Assembly: GCF_900240295.1 (NCBI RefSeq)
Contig: NZ_OEQB01000004.1
Span: 1-64,000, forward strand
Source of the DNA: Megasphaera vaginalis (ex Bordigoni et al. 2020)
Lineage (GTDB): Bacteria; Bacillota; Negativicutes; Veillonellales; Megasphaeraceae
Reading direction: 5' to 3'
DNA: 64,000 nt
Below the pieces are notes generated by a model. The model was not told the DNA's origin and did not search any database. It saw only the letters and a list, made by a program, of their open reading frames with translations. The position numbers were made by a program, and so were the translations under genes. Below are positions 9,331 through 18,024 of the stretch, one piece after another. The first letter of the stretch is position 1. Each line of letters opens with the position of its first letter.

Positions 9331-10530
9331 ATGATGATGGATAATACGATCAAAGACCTGGTCGCGGCATATGGTCATGAACTCGTCGAAAATCGGCGAT
9401 ACCTGCATGCTCACCCGGAATTGTCTTTCCAAGAAAAGCATACGGCCCAATGGATCCGCAGCCGCCTGAAAAAGGCCGGCATCACCTTACTGGAAGGAAT
9501 CAGCGGCAACAGTACGGTCGGCTGTTTAAAAGGAAACAAACCCGGTCCTGCCATCGGACTGCGCGCCGATATCGATGCACTCGGGCTGATCGAAAACAAC
9601 GATCTGCCGTATAAAAGCACTGTCCCCGGCGTAATGCACGCCTGCGGCCACGATGCGCACACAGCAATCCTGATGGCGGCTGCGGAAATCTTGGCAAAAC
9701 ACCCCGAACTCATTGCGGGAACCATCTATTTCATTTTTGAGCAAGCAGAAGAATTCCTCCCCGGCGGAGCCGTGCAACTCGTAAAAGACGGTATCATGGA
9801 TAAGATCGATTATATTTTTGCAATTCACGTCAACGCCGAAAGCCCGATCGGCACGCTGGATGTGCATGGCGGCACCCGTTTCGCCGCCGTTGGCACATAC
9901 GATTTTAAAATCACCGGCAAAGGCGGTCACGGCGGTTTTCCCCATACTGCCAATAATCCGCTGATTCCGGCCAGTGAACTGATCACTGCCATCCATTTGA
10001 TCCCGGCAATGAAATGTGATCCCCTGACCAGCAGCACCGTCTCCGTGAGTTACCTCCATTGCGGCGTAGAAGGTGTTGCCAATGTGATCCCGGAAAAAGT
10101 CAGCATGGGCGGCTGCGTCCGCGTCTTGGACACAAAGGTGCGCGAATCCATCATGAAGGAAATCGACCGCTTGGGGCGAGCCATCTGTGCAGCGCACAAC
10201 TGTGCTGTCGAAGTGGCCCTGGTCTACGGTTATCCGGCCTGTATCGTCGACGAAAAATGCGCGGCCATCATGGCGGAAGCGGCGCGGGAATTGGGCATCA
10301 ACGTTCTCGATGTACCGCCCAATTTGGGCGCTGAAGATTTTGCTTACTTCAGCCAGGAAAAGCCTGCCGCCATCGCCTGGTTCGGCCTTGCCGACCCGAC
10401 GGGGACACACGCGCCGACGCCGCACCATAACCCGGCTTTTTATTTAGCCGATGAAGCCGGTCTGCCTTTGGCTCTGGAATATGTGCTGACTGTATACAAA
10501 AAAGCGCTTCAGCGCTTGACGACACCTTAA
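9331..10530 (+). CDS. M20 family metal-dependent amidohydrolase
   Basis: A 399-residue hydrolase of the HipO/IAA-amino-acid hydrolase group of peptidase family M20D. These enzymes remove an acyl group from N-acyl amino acids or similar amides with two metal ions. Visible signatures are HAHPELSFQE near the N-terminus, the metal and active-site motif HACGHDAHTA (about 110), EQAEE (about 143) and the C-terminal NLGAEDFAYF plus a THAP(T)PHHNP motif. GGAGG lies just upstream of 9331, so the ATG at 9319, which overlaps it, is unlikely. The gene is followed 13 bases later by a membrane transporter, suggesting uptake and hydrolysis of a common substrate. The substrate cannot be read from sequence. 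Confidence 0.88.
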   Translation: MMMDNTIKDLVAAYGHELVENRRYLHAHPELSFQEKHTAQWIRSRLKKAGITLLEGISGNSTVGCLKGNKPGPAIGLRADIDALGLIENNDLPYKSTVPGVMHACGHDAHTAILMAAAEILAKHPELIAGTIYFIFEQAEEFLPGGAVQLVKDGIMDKIDYIFAIHVNAESPIGTLDVHGGTRFAAVGTYDFKITGKGGHGGFPHTANNPLIPASELITAIHLIPAMKCDPLTSSTVSVSYLHCGVEGVANVIPEKVSMGGCVRVLDTKVRESIMKEIDRLGRAICAAHNCAVEVALVYGYPACIVDEKCAAIMAEAARELGINVLDVPPNLGAEDFAYFSQEKPAAIAWFGLADPTGTHAPTPHHNPAFYLADEAGLPLALEYVLTVYKKALQRLTTP

Positions 10531-10543
10531 AGGAGGGCTTTCC

Positions 10544-11710
10544 ATGGATTCTTTAGCTGCACTTGCGGTTCTGTTTTTTATTTACTCTCTCGGTGATTTT
10601 GTCGCCGACAAAACCAAAGCGTTCATCTCCATGCTTTTATTTTGTGCCGTTGTCTTTACCGTAGGCTTCTGGTGCGGCTTGCCGACATCCATTTTCACAG
10701 ATTCCGGACTCGTGCCTTTTGCAAAATTAACGGTTTGTATGTTCCTCATCCATATCGGCACGGCCATTCGTATTCGAGACTTCGCGGCTGAATGGAAAAC
10801 GGTTTTTGTCACGCTCTTCGCGACGATAGCCGTCGCCGGCGGCGTTTTCTTTATCGGCCGTCTGTTCATTGATACGTACTATGCCCTCGTCGGCGCCCCC
10901 GTACTGGCAGGCGGCGTCGTCGCCTACCTGGTCATGTCTCCTGTCGGCGACCTTCTCAACCGCCCTGATGTCAAAGTATTCGCCGTATTGGTTCTGGTTT
11001 TCCAGAATTTTGTCGGCATCCCGATCGCCAGCTATTTCTGCAAAAAAGAAGGCAATCGCGTCTGCAACGAATTCCGCGGCAACGCCGAAACCATCGTGGC
11101 CGGACCGACGGCTGCGGCAGAAAAGCCGAACCTCCTCAAGGGCTTTACGATTCCCGAAAAATTCAGCACGCCGAATATTATTCTTTGCAAACTGGCACTT
11201 CTTTCTTATATTTCCACCTTGTTAGGTCAGGCAACCGGTATCAGTTTTCTGATCTTCGGACTGTTTTTCGGCGTCATTCTTCGCGAACTCGGTTTGCTTG
11301 AAGAAAATTGTCTGACAAAAGCCAACGGACTCTCTTTTGTCATGGCCGGAGCGATTACGCTCATATTCCTGGGACTGACCGGCACCACGCCGGAAATGCT
11401 TCTTTCCATGATCCTGCCGCTGCTCATCGTCCTCGCCGTAGGTACTGTCAGCTGCGCCATCGTAGCGGTCATCTTCGGCAAAATCGTGCATTTCGACTGG
11501 AGATTGTCCATTGCCATGGCAGTCACGGCCTTTTTCGGATTCCCCGGCACCTACCTTATTTCGCTTGAAGTATCTCGCGCCTGCGGCAGCACGGAAGCCG
11601 AACAAAAAGCCGTCCTTGATCACATCATGCCGAAGCTCGTCATCGCAGGCATTGTTTCCGTTTCCGTCGTTTCGGGCATTTTAGCCGGAATTATGGTACA
11701 CTGGGTATAA
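10544..11710 (+). CDS. multi-spanning membrane protein, putative transporter
   Basis: A 388-residue protein with about 10-11 hydrophobic helices and one hydrophilic loop (about residues 170-205) in the middle, giving two similar-sized halves. Motifs such as GAPVLAGGVVAYLVMSPVGD and the C-terminal TAFFGFPGTYLISLEVSRA suggest a carrier fold, but I cannot assign a family with confidence. It has GGAGGG before the ATG and sits 13 bases after the M20 amidohydrolase and 30 bases before an unknown soluble protein. Gene order suggests it moves the hydrolase's substrate or product. Confidence 0.75.
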   Translation: MDSLAALAVLFFIYSLGDFVADKTKAFISMLLFCAVVFTVGFWCGLPTSIFTDSGLVPFAKLTVCMFLIHIGTAIRIRDFAAEWKTVFVTLFATIAVAGGVFFIGRLFIDTYYALVGAPVLAGGVVAYLVMSPVGDLLNRPDVKVFAVLVLVFQNFVGIPIASYFCKKEGNRVCNEFRGNAETIVAGPTAAAEKPNLLKGFTIPEKFSTPNIILCKLALLSYISTLLGQATGISFLIFGLFFGVILRELGLLEENCLTKANGLSFVMAGAITLIFLGLTGTTPEMLLSMILPLLIVLAVGTVSCAIVAVIFGKIVHFDWRLSIAMAVTAFFGFPGTYLISLEVSRACGSTEAEQKAVLDHIMPKLVIAGIVSVSVVSGILAGIMVHWV

Positions 11711-11740
11711 GCAAACTATTTCACCGGTGGAGGTACGACT

Positions 11741-12352
11741 ATGCGCGCTCAGTTCTTTGACGGCTTTAATTTCGATACGTTTAAATACAGCATCGTAGCT
11801 GTTGAAAAGGTTCCTTCTTTTTTCAATATTAAGGATTTCGGCATTCACCCGTTCATGTTTGACGATTCCTGCCTGCGCGGTTACTCCTGTATTTTCGGTA
11901 TTAACGATACGAAGCACCTTTGCCTTTTAAAGCTGTTTACCAATTCCGGATCCGGTACGGCGCCGGTTATCGACGGTATCGCACCGGTTTCTTTCCATTC
12001 TCCTGCCGGCGATCTGCGGTATGATTTGGCCCATGAAATGGATTATACCGGTTCGATCCTCATTGCCGACGGCTTTGTGCAAAAATACTTCATGCCATTC
12101 GGATTCCAACTCCCCCACGCCTTCCGTAAGGTGTTCGAGCTGACCTTTGAACAGGGCTTATTCATCCACGTTGAAAATAAATCGGAAGATGCCAGGCTGT
12201 TGCGGATTGAGTATGAGGAACCGCTGAATGCCGGCAAGAAGATGAAGATGAAAGTAGGGCAATGGCTGAACCGCAATGAAGAATACGGCTTTGATGATGA
12301 CCTCATCGCCCAGTACATGGACCTCAGTTACGCTACCAAATATTTGTTTTGA
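11741..12352 (+). CDS. conserved-looking soluble protein of unknown function
   Basis: A 203-residue protein I do not recognise. It has no signal peptide or membrane helix. It is rich in aromatic residues (Phe, Tyr) and short beta-prone stretches, ending with FDDDLIAQYMDLSYATKYLF. The start follows GGTGGAGG. As third gene of the amidohydrolase-transporter operon, it is probably co-transcribed and ends at a shared terminator. A cytoplasmic binding or accessory role is possible; nothing in the sequence decides it. Confidence 0.7.
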   Translation: MRAQFFDGFNFDTFKYSIVAVEKVPSFFNIKDFGIHPFMFDDSCLRGYSCIFGINDTKHLCLLKLFTNSGSGTAPVIDGIAPVSFHSPAGDLRYDLAHEMDYTGSILIADGFVQKYFMPFGFQLPHAFRKVFELTFEQGLFIHVENKSEDARLLRIEYEEPLNAGKKMKMKVGQWLNRNEEYGFDDDLIAQYMDLSYATKYLF

Positions 12353-12411
12353 CAGCTCAGCAGGAGTCGCGATTCATGATCGGCACGTCGCGAACATATG
12401 CGGCCATAACG

Positions 12412-12443
12412 AAAACCCCTCGGGAAATTCCCGAGGGGTTTCG
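12412..12443. terminator. bidirectional terminator between the M20 operon and PFOR
   Basis: AACCCCTCGGG and CCCGAGGGGTT form an 11-base GC-rich stem with a small loop, flanked by A-rich and T-rich ends. It lies between the convergent stops at 12352 and 12471 and can serve both transcripts. Confidence 0.85.
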
Positions 12444-12470
12444 TGTTCACTGGACACATTTAAGGATGTA

Positions 12471-15400
12471 TTATTTGGTGAGTTCCAATTCTTCTTTTAC
12501 ATCTAAAGACATGGATTTTTCCATCCGTACATAGCTTTCATACCGTTCTTTAGCATCTTCTTCCGTCTTCTGGAAGAGAGCTTCGGCGATTTCAGGGAAT
12601 GTACGCTGTAAGGACGAGAAGCGTGTTTCGCCCATGAGGAATTCGCGGAAATTACCTTTTGGCGGTTTAGAATCGAGTATGAACGGATTCTTGCCTTCCT
12701 TCTTGAGGAGCGGATTATATCTCCAAAGGTGCCAGTACCCTGATTCAACGGCCAGTTTCTGTTCGAGCTGGCTTTGGCCCTGACCGAGCTTCAGACCGTG
12801 GTTAATGCAAGGCGCGTAACCGATGATGAGAGACGGTCCCGGATATGCTTCCGCTTCTTTAAGGGCTTTCATGAATTGATTCTTATCGGCGCCCATAGCA
12901 ACCTGTGCGACATAAACATAGCCGTACGTAGCTTCCATCATGCCGAGGTCCTTCTTCTTCGTCCGTTTACCGGCTGCGGCAAACTGCGCGACAGCTGCCG
13001 TCGGCGTCGCTTTTGAAGACTGACCGCCAGTGTTGGAATATACTTCCGTATCGAATACGAGGACGTTTACATCTTCGTTCATAGCCAGGACATGATCCAA
13101 ACCGCCGTATCCGATATCATAAGCCCAGCCGTCGCCGCCGAAGATCCACTGACTGCGTTTTACGAGGAACCGACGCAAGCCGTAAACCTTTTCCAAGGCT
13201 TCTTTGCCGTCTTTTTCCGCTTCCAGAAGGGCTTGTACTTTATCGGCCCGTTCGCGAGTACCTTCGCTGTCCATCATCTTATCAAGCCATTCTTTGAAAG
13301 CTGCCTGCAATTCCGGGCTGGCAACATCCATCGCGGCTTCAATATATTCTTTCAGGAGTTTGCGTTCCGTCTTTTCAGCCAAGAACATGCCGAAGCCATA
13401 CTCGGCATTATCTTCAAAGAGCGACGTCGACCAGGCGGGACCATGACCTTGTTCATTTTTCGTATAGCCGCAAGTCGGTGCGCTGCCACCCCAAACACTG
13501 GAACAGCCGTGAGCGTTTGCGACCATCATGCGATCGCCGTAGAGCTGTGTAACAACCTTGCAGTACGGTGTTTCCGCACAACCGGCACAAGCCCCGGTGA
13601 ATTCGAGGAGCGGTTGTTCGAACTGGCTGCCGAGAACGGTCATCTTGTCCTTCGGATTCGGTTTCTGCGGCAAAGCGATGACATAATCCCAAAGAGCCGC
13701 TTTGTACTGTTCTTCGTCATACGGCTTCATTTCCAACGCCTTAGCCGGGCAGACGTGTGTACAGCTGGAACAGCCGAGGCAGTCCATAACGGAAACGACG
13801 ATGTTGTATTTGTAGCCGGGAGCAGCCTTAATTTCCTTATCCTGGTAACCGGTAGGCGCCTTGGCGGCTTCTTCTTCCGTCAGCAGGAACGGACGGATAG
13901 CGGCGTGCGGGCAGACAAAGGAACACTGATTACAACCGATACACTTATTGGCATCCCAGCTCGGTACGAACATGGCAACGCCGCGTTTTTCTTCGGCGCA
14001 TGTGCCGGTCGGCCATCTGCCGTCTTCACGGCCGGCATACGCACTGACCGGAAGATCATCGCCTTCAAGACGGTTGACGGGAATGGCGAAATCTTTAAAG
14101 AATTCCGTATGCTTCGACAGATCGGCAGGTTCGTCAACAGCGTCAGCCCAGGAAGCGGGAACGTTGATCTTGACGATATTCGTCAATCCTTCGTCGATGG
14201 CTGCGTTATTCATATCGACAACTTTCTGACCTTTTTTGCCGTACGATTTAACAACGGATTCCTTCAATTTGCTGATCGCCAAATCCAGCGGAATGACTTC
14301 GGAAAGTTTGAAGAACGCCGATTGCATGATCATGTTGATACGGCCGCCCAACCCGATCTTCTGCGCAATGCCGACAGCATCAATAATATAGAATTCGACT
14401 TCATTCTTCGCAATGGCGCGTTTCAGGGATGCCGGTAATTTTTCATCCAATTCTTCCGGTTTCCAGACGGTATTCAAAAGGAAGGTGCCGCCTTTTTTCA
14501 CGCCGCGAAGAAGATCGAAGGAGTGAACGTATGACTGCCGGTGGCAGGCAATAAAATCGGCACTGTTAATGAGATACGGCATCAGGATCGGTTCATTACC
14601 GAAACGGAGATGCGATACGGTTACGCCGCCGGACTTCTTCGAGTCATAAGCAAAGTATGCCTGTGCATACATGTCCGTGTTATCGCCGATAATCTTGATA
14701 GCAGACTTGTTGGCGCCGACTGTACCGTCAGAACCGAAGCCCCAGAATTTGCAAGCTTTGACGTCTTTACCGCCAAGATCAAGACTGCACGTGCGCGGCA
14801 GGGATTTATGTGTAACGTCGTCGTTAATGCTGAGCGTAAAGTCATGTTTCGGGTTAAAGGATTTCAGGTTATCGAAAGCCGCTACGACATCAGCCGGCAG
14901 GAATTCCTTCGAAGCGATCCCGTAACGACCGCCGTAAACGCGCGGCGCATTATCCATACGGGCAAAGCAGGCGGCAACACTCTGGTACAAGGGTTCACCG
15001 TTGGCGCCGGTTTCTTTCGTGCGATCCAGAACGGCAATCCGCTTAACCGTATCCGGAATGGCGGCGAGGAAGTGCTTTTCCGACCAGGGGCGGAACATGT
15101 GTACGTTGATGCAACCTACTTTTTCACCTTGCGCTACGAGATGACGAACCGTTTCTTCGACGGTCTGCGCCCCGGAAGCCATGATAACGATGACATATTC
15201 CGCATCGGGAGCACCTGTATAATTGAAGAGATGATATTCGCGACCGGTAATGTCGCCGATCATCTTCATGTAGTGTTCGGCCACGTCGGGAACACGGTCA
15301 TAGAATTTGTTCAGCGATTCACGATGCTGCATATACACTTCCGCCGATTCACAGAACGAAACGGCTTCCGGTTTATCCGGATTCATGCCGCGGTCACGGA

Positions 15401-16013
15401 ATGCCTGGACAGCTTCTTTATCAAGCATCGGTTCCAATTCTTCATACGGAATAACTTCGATCTTTTGCACTTCATGGGACGTACGGAACCCATCGAAGAA
15501 GTTCAAAATCGGCACACGGCAGGAAATAGCCGTAGCATGAACAACTGCCGCCAGATCCATAACTTCCTGTACGCTGGATTCAGCCATGATGCTGATGCCT
15601 GTACCGCGCATAGCCATAACGTCGTCATGGCCGGCAAAAATGGTATACCCGTTCGTGGCAACAGTACGGGAAGCAACATGGAAAACGCCGGGGAGAAGTT
15701 CACTGGTAACTTTGAACATGTTCGAAAGCATGATCATCATGCCCTGCGAGGAGGTAAAGGTCGTCGTCAGGGAGCCGGTGTTCAACGCACCGTGCATAGC
15801 GCCGGCAGCACCTTTTTCAGACTGCATTTCCTGCACCTGCACAGTTGTTCCGAATAAATTCTTGCGGCCGTGAGCTGCCCATTCATCGACATGTTCAGCC
15901 ATCGGCGACGACGGTGTAATCGGGAAAATGGAAGCCAGTTCCGTAAATGCATAGGCAATATAGGCAGCCGCTTCATTCCCATCCATCGTTTTAAAAACTT
16001 TCTTGCTTGACAT
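12471..16013 (-). CDS. nifJ: pyruvate:ferredoxin (flavodoxin) oxidoreductase
   Basis: An 1180-residue single-chain PFOR that oxidises pyruvate and CoA to acetyl-CoA and CO2 and reduces ferredoxin or flavodoxin. Domains in order: TPP/pyrimidine-binding alpha part (residues about 1-400), the gamma-like part (about 420-620), two 4Fe-4S motifs CIGCNQCSFVCP and CLGCSSCTHVCP (about 680-750), a proximal-cluster motif CAGCAETPYC (about 815), and the TPP-binding motif GGDGWAYDIGYGG. Length matches the fused homodimeric enzyme. This is the central reaction for lactate or pyruvate fermentation and the electron source for hydrogenase. Its own promoter lies upstream and it is not in an operon. Confidence 0.96.
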   Translation of the reverse strand: MSSKKVFKTMDGNEAAAYIAYAFTELASIFPITPSSPMAEHVDEWAAHGRKNLFGTTVQVQEMQSEKGAAGAMHGALNTGSLTTTFTSSQGMMIMLSNMFKVTSELLPGVFHVASRTVATNGYTIFAGHDDVMAMRGTGISIMAESSVQEVMDLAAVVHATAISCRVPILNFFDGFRTSHEVQKIEVIPYEELEPMLDKEAVQAFRDRGMNPDKPEAVSFCESAEVYMQHRESLNKFYDRVPDVAEHYMKMIGDITGREYHLFNYTGAPDAEYVIVIMASGAQTVEETVRHLVAQGEKVGCINVHMFRPWSEKHFLAAIPDTVKRIAVLDRTKETGANGEPLYQSVAACFARMDNAPRVYGGRYGIASKEFLPADVVAAFDNLKSFNPKHDFTLSINDDVTHKSLPRTCSLDLGGKDVKACKFWGFGSDGTVGANKSAIKIIGDNTDMYAQAYFAYDSKKSGGVTVSHLRFGNEPILMPYLINSADFIACHRQSYVHSFDLLRGVKKGGTFLLNTVWKPEELDEKLPASLKRAIAKNEVEFYIIDAVGIAQKIGLGGRINMIMQSAFFKLSEVIPLDLAISKLKESVVKSYGKKGQKVVDMNNAAIDEGLTNIVKINVPASWADAVDEPADLSKHTEFFKDFAIPVNRLEGDDLPVSAYAGREDGRWPTGTCAEEKRGVAMFVPSWDANKCIGCNQCSFVCPHAAIRPFLLTEEEAAKAPTGYQDKEIKAAPGYKYNIVVSVMDCLGCSSCTHVCPAKALEMKPYDEEQYKAALWDYVIALPQKPNPKDKMTVLGSQFEQPLLEFTGACAGCAETPYCKVVTQLYGDRMMVANAHGCSSVWGGSAPTCGYTKNEQGHGPAWSTSLFEDNAEYGFGMFLAEKTERKLLKEYIEAAMDVASPELQAAFKEWLDKMMDSEGTRERADKVQALLEAEKDGKEALEKVYGLRRFLVKRSQWIFGGDGWAYDIGYGGLDHVLAMNEDVNVLVFDTEVYSNTGGQSSKATPTAAVAQFAAAGKRTKKKDLGMMEATYGYVYVAQVAMGADKNQFMKALKEAEAYPGPSLIIGYAPCINHGLKLGQGQSQLEQKLAVESGYWHLWRYNPLLKKEGKNPFILDSKPPKGNFREFLMGETRFSSLQRTFPEIAEALFQKTEEDAKERYESYVRMEKSMSLDVKEELELTK

Positions 16014-16136
16014 AAAAACTCACCCTCTCATGTGTTATATGAACATCACATAAAAAATGTGTACCGAGCATTAAACAAAGTATCAATAATATACTTTTTT
16101 AGTGCATCTTTTAACATTTTTCTGCTTTATATGCCC

Positions 16137-16165
16137 ATTGTATATGAGAGCCATTTCGCAAGCAA
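16137..16165 (-). promoter_or_regulatory. candidate PFOR promoter
   Basis: On the minus strand TTGCTT (16160-16165), a 17-base spacer and TACAAT (16137-16142) precede the PFOR gene, leaving a leader of about 120 bases that is AT-rich. Confidence 0.5.
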
Positions 16166-16210
16166 TAGATACACTCTCATTTTGAGAATGGAAAAAAGAG
16201 GCCAACAAGC

Positions 16211-16258
16211 AAAGAGGTGATACAAACGTGATAAATACCACGTTTGTATCACCTCTTT
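16211..16258. repeat. 20-base perfect inverted repeat between pepD and PFOR
   Basis: AAAGAGGTGATACAAACGTG (16211-16230) and its exact complement (16239-16258) flank an 8-base loop. A second hairpin, TTCATCTGG/CCAGATGAA (16257-16288), abuts it. The repeats lie after pepD and before the PFOR promoter, all on the minus strand. There is no immediate T run, so it is not a classic terminator; it may be a strong structural end of the pepD transcript or a protein-binding site. Confidence 0.7.
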
Positions 16259-16341
16259 CATCTGGCACTATATTTAATACCAGATGAATACCACTTGCAA
16301 AAATTTTACAAAACCGTTCTAGACTCCACTTATTCGAGAAT

Positions 16342-17787
16342 TTATTTCAACTTTCCGAGTATATCGATAATAATACGGACGAGTGTCGCCGCCGTATCCA
16401 GTTCAACCGATTCATCGGCGCTGTGAATGGCATGTGTCGTCGGCCCAACGGAAACGATGTCAAGCTTCGGATTCATAGCGAACAGATACCCCGTTTCTAA
16501 ACCGCCGTGCATCGCTTCGATCCGCGCCTCCCTGCCGGTAACGCTGCGGAAGGAAGCTGCCATCAACGGAGTCAGCGTACTCTGCGGGTTAGCCGTCCAG
16601 GCCGGTTCCGGCTGTTCCATGTCGACGGAAAAACCGGTCAGTCGGGCCAGAACCGGCAGCGTCCTGGCAAATTCAAGGAGACGCGCATCGGCAGAGGACC
16701 GGGGGAAATATTGGATCTTCACCGTGTCTTTCTCCGTCCTGATCGTTCCGAGACTTGCCGACAAATCCGGCAACGTCGGCAACTGCTGGTTCATGGCAAA
16801 CACGCCGCAATGCAATAAGGTAATCAAATCGACGACAGCCTTTGTGTCGGCTGCCGAAAAGGTATCTGCCGGTAACGCACAAGGTGCGGCATGAACGGTC
16901 GCCTTCTTTTCAACGGCACCGTAGACTGTCGCGATTTCCTTCTCTTCTTCGACAGCAGCCCGCATGGCGGCAGCTACATCGCTTTGATCGAGAACAATGA
17001 CGGCTGCCGCTTCTTCCGGAATTGCGTTGGCGGCAACGCCGCCGGTGATCTCAGCCAGGCGGTAATCAATACCGGCCGCCGCCAACCGTTGCAATACGGC
17101 GGCAACAGCTTTAACGGCATTACTCTTGCCGCGGTTGATCGTTTCGCCTGAGTGGCCGCCGAGAAAATCGGCCGCTTTGACCGTCAGCGCCGCATTGCTG
17201 GCAACGGCCTCTCTCGTAAGGCTGCGGCAGAAGTGGGTGTGAACGCTGCCGGCGGAACCGACGGCGATAACGTCAAGCGATTCGGAATCGCAATTAATAA
17301 CATAGGTGGCATCGGCAACGTATCGAGGATCCAAATGAATGGCTCCCGTCATACCCGTTTCTTCATCAACAGTAAAAATCAAGCGGAGCGGCCCGTGTTC
17401 AATATCTTGTTGAATTAAAAAAAGTGCGATAGCGATCGCCATGCCGTCATCGGCCCCGAGACTCGTGCCGTCGGCGGAAAGAACGGTACCGTCGAGCTTC
17501 AGCCGAATCGGATCTTTCAGCGGATCGTAAGCAACGCCCGGTTTAGCGACACAGACCATGTCCATATGGCCTTGCAGAATGGTCAGCGGCACAGCTTCTT
17601 TTCCCTTCGTCGCAGGCACATCGGCGATGATATTGAATACCTCGTCCTGCCGTCCTTGGATGCCGAGCTCGGCCAAACGTTCCATGATATAATTGCTGAC
17701 TTCTTCTTCATGGCGCGACGGACGAGGATGCTTTGCCAAGCCTTCAAACTCCTTTAAGATTCCTTCCATAATCACGTTATCTTCCAT
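16342..17787 (-). CDS. pepD: aminoacyl-histidine dipeptidase (Xaa-His dipeptidase)
   Basis: A 481-residue M20C metallopeptidase that hydrolyses dipeptides such as carnosine-like Xaa-His substrates in the cytoplasm. Motifs include PSRHEEEVSNYI at the N-terminus, ILQGHMDMVC (about residue 70), the LGADDGMAIA segment (about 117) with the metal-bridging Asp, TVDEETGMTGA with the catalytic Glu (about 150), and near the C-terminus HGGLETGYL and GPTTHAIHSADE. The start has AAGGAGGG at 8 bases. It is divergent from an OPT oligopeptide transporter about 240 bases away, so peptide import and breakdown may be co-regulated. Confidence 0.92.
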   Translation of the reverse strand: MEDNVIMEGILKEFEGLAKHPRPSRHEEEVSNYIMERLAELGIQGRQDEVFNIIADVPATKGKEAVPLTILQGHMDMVCVAKPGVAYDPLKDPIRLKLDGTVLSADGTSLGADDGMAIAIALFLIQQDIEHGPLRLIFTVDEETGMTGAIHLDPRYVADATYVINCDSESLDVIAVGSAGSVHTHFCRSLTREAVASNAALTVKAADFLGGHSGETINRGKSNAVKAVAAVLQRLAAAGIDYRLAEITGGVAANAIPEEAAAVIVLDQSDVAAAMRAAVEEEKEIATVYGAVEKKATVHAAPCALPADTFSAADTKAVVDLITLLHCGVFAMNQQLPTLPDLSASLGTIRTEKDTVKIQYFPRSSADARLLEFARTLPVLARLTGFSVDMEQPEPAWTANPQSTLTPLMAASFRSVTGREARIEAMHGGLETGYLFAMNPKLDIVSVGPTTHAIHSADESVELDTAATLVRIIIDILGKLK

Positions 17788-18024
17788 TGAATATACCCTC
17801 CTTTTCGGAATGCACGTTTTTTATATTATACCACGTTTGCTTCATCTCCTGCATAACAATATCCCCGTACGCCGGATATCTATCCTAAAAAGGCCAATAG
17901 ATGATTTACAATTTATCCATTTTAAAATGACATATTTGCAAAGACAGTGTATACTATAGTGTGGTATTATTGTTTGTCAATATTATTATCATTTTACAAT
18001 ACTTTTCAAAAGGAGGAAAACGTT

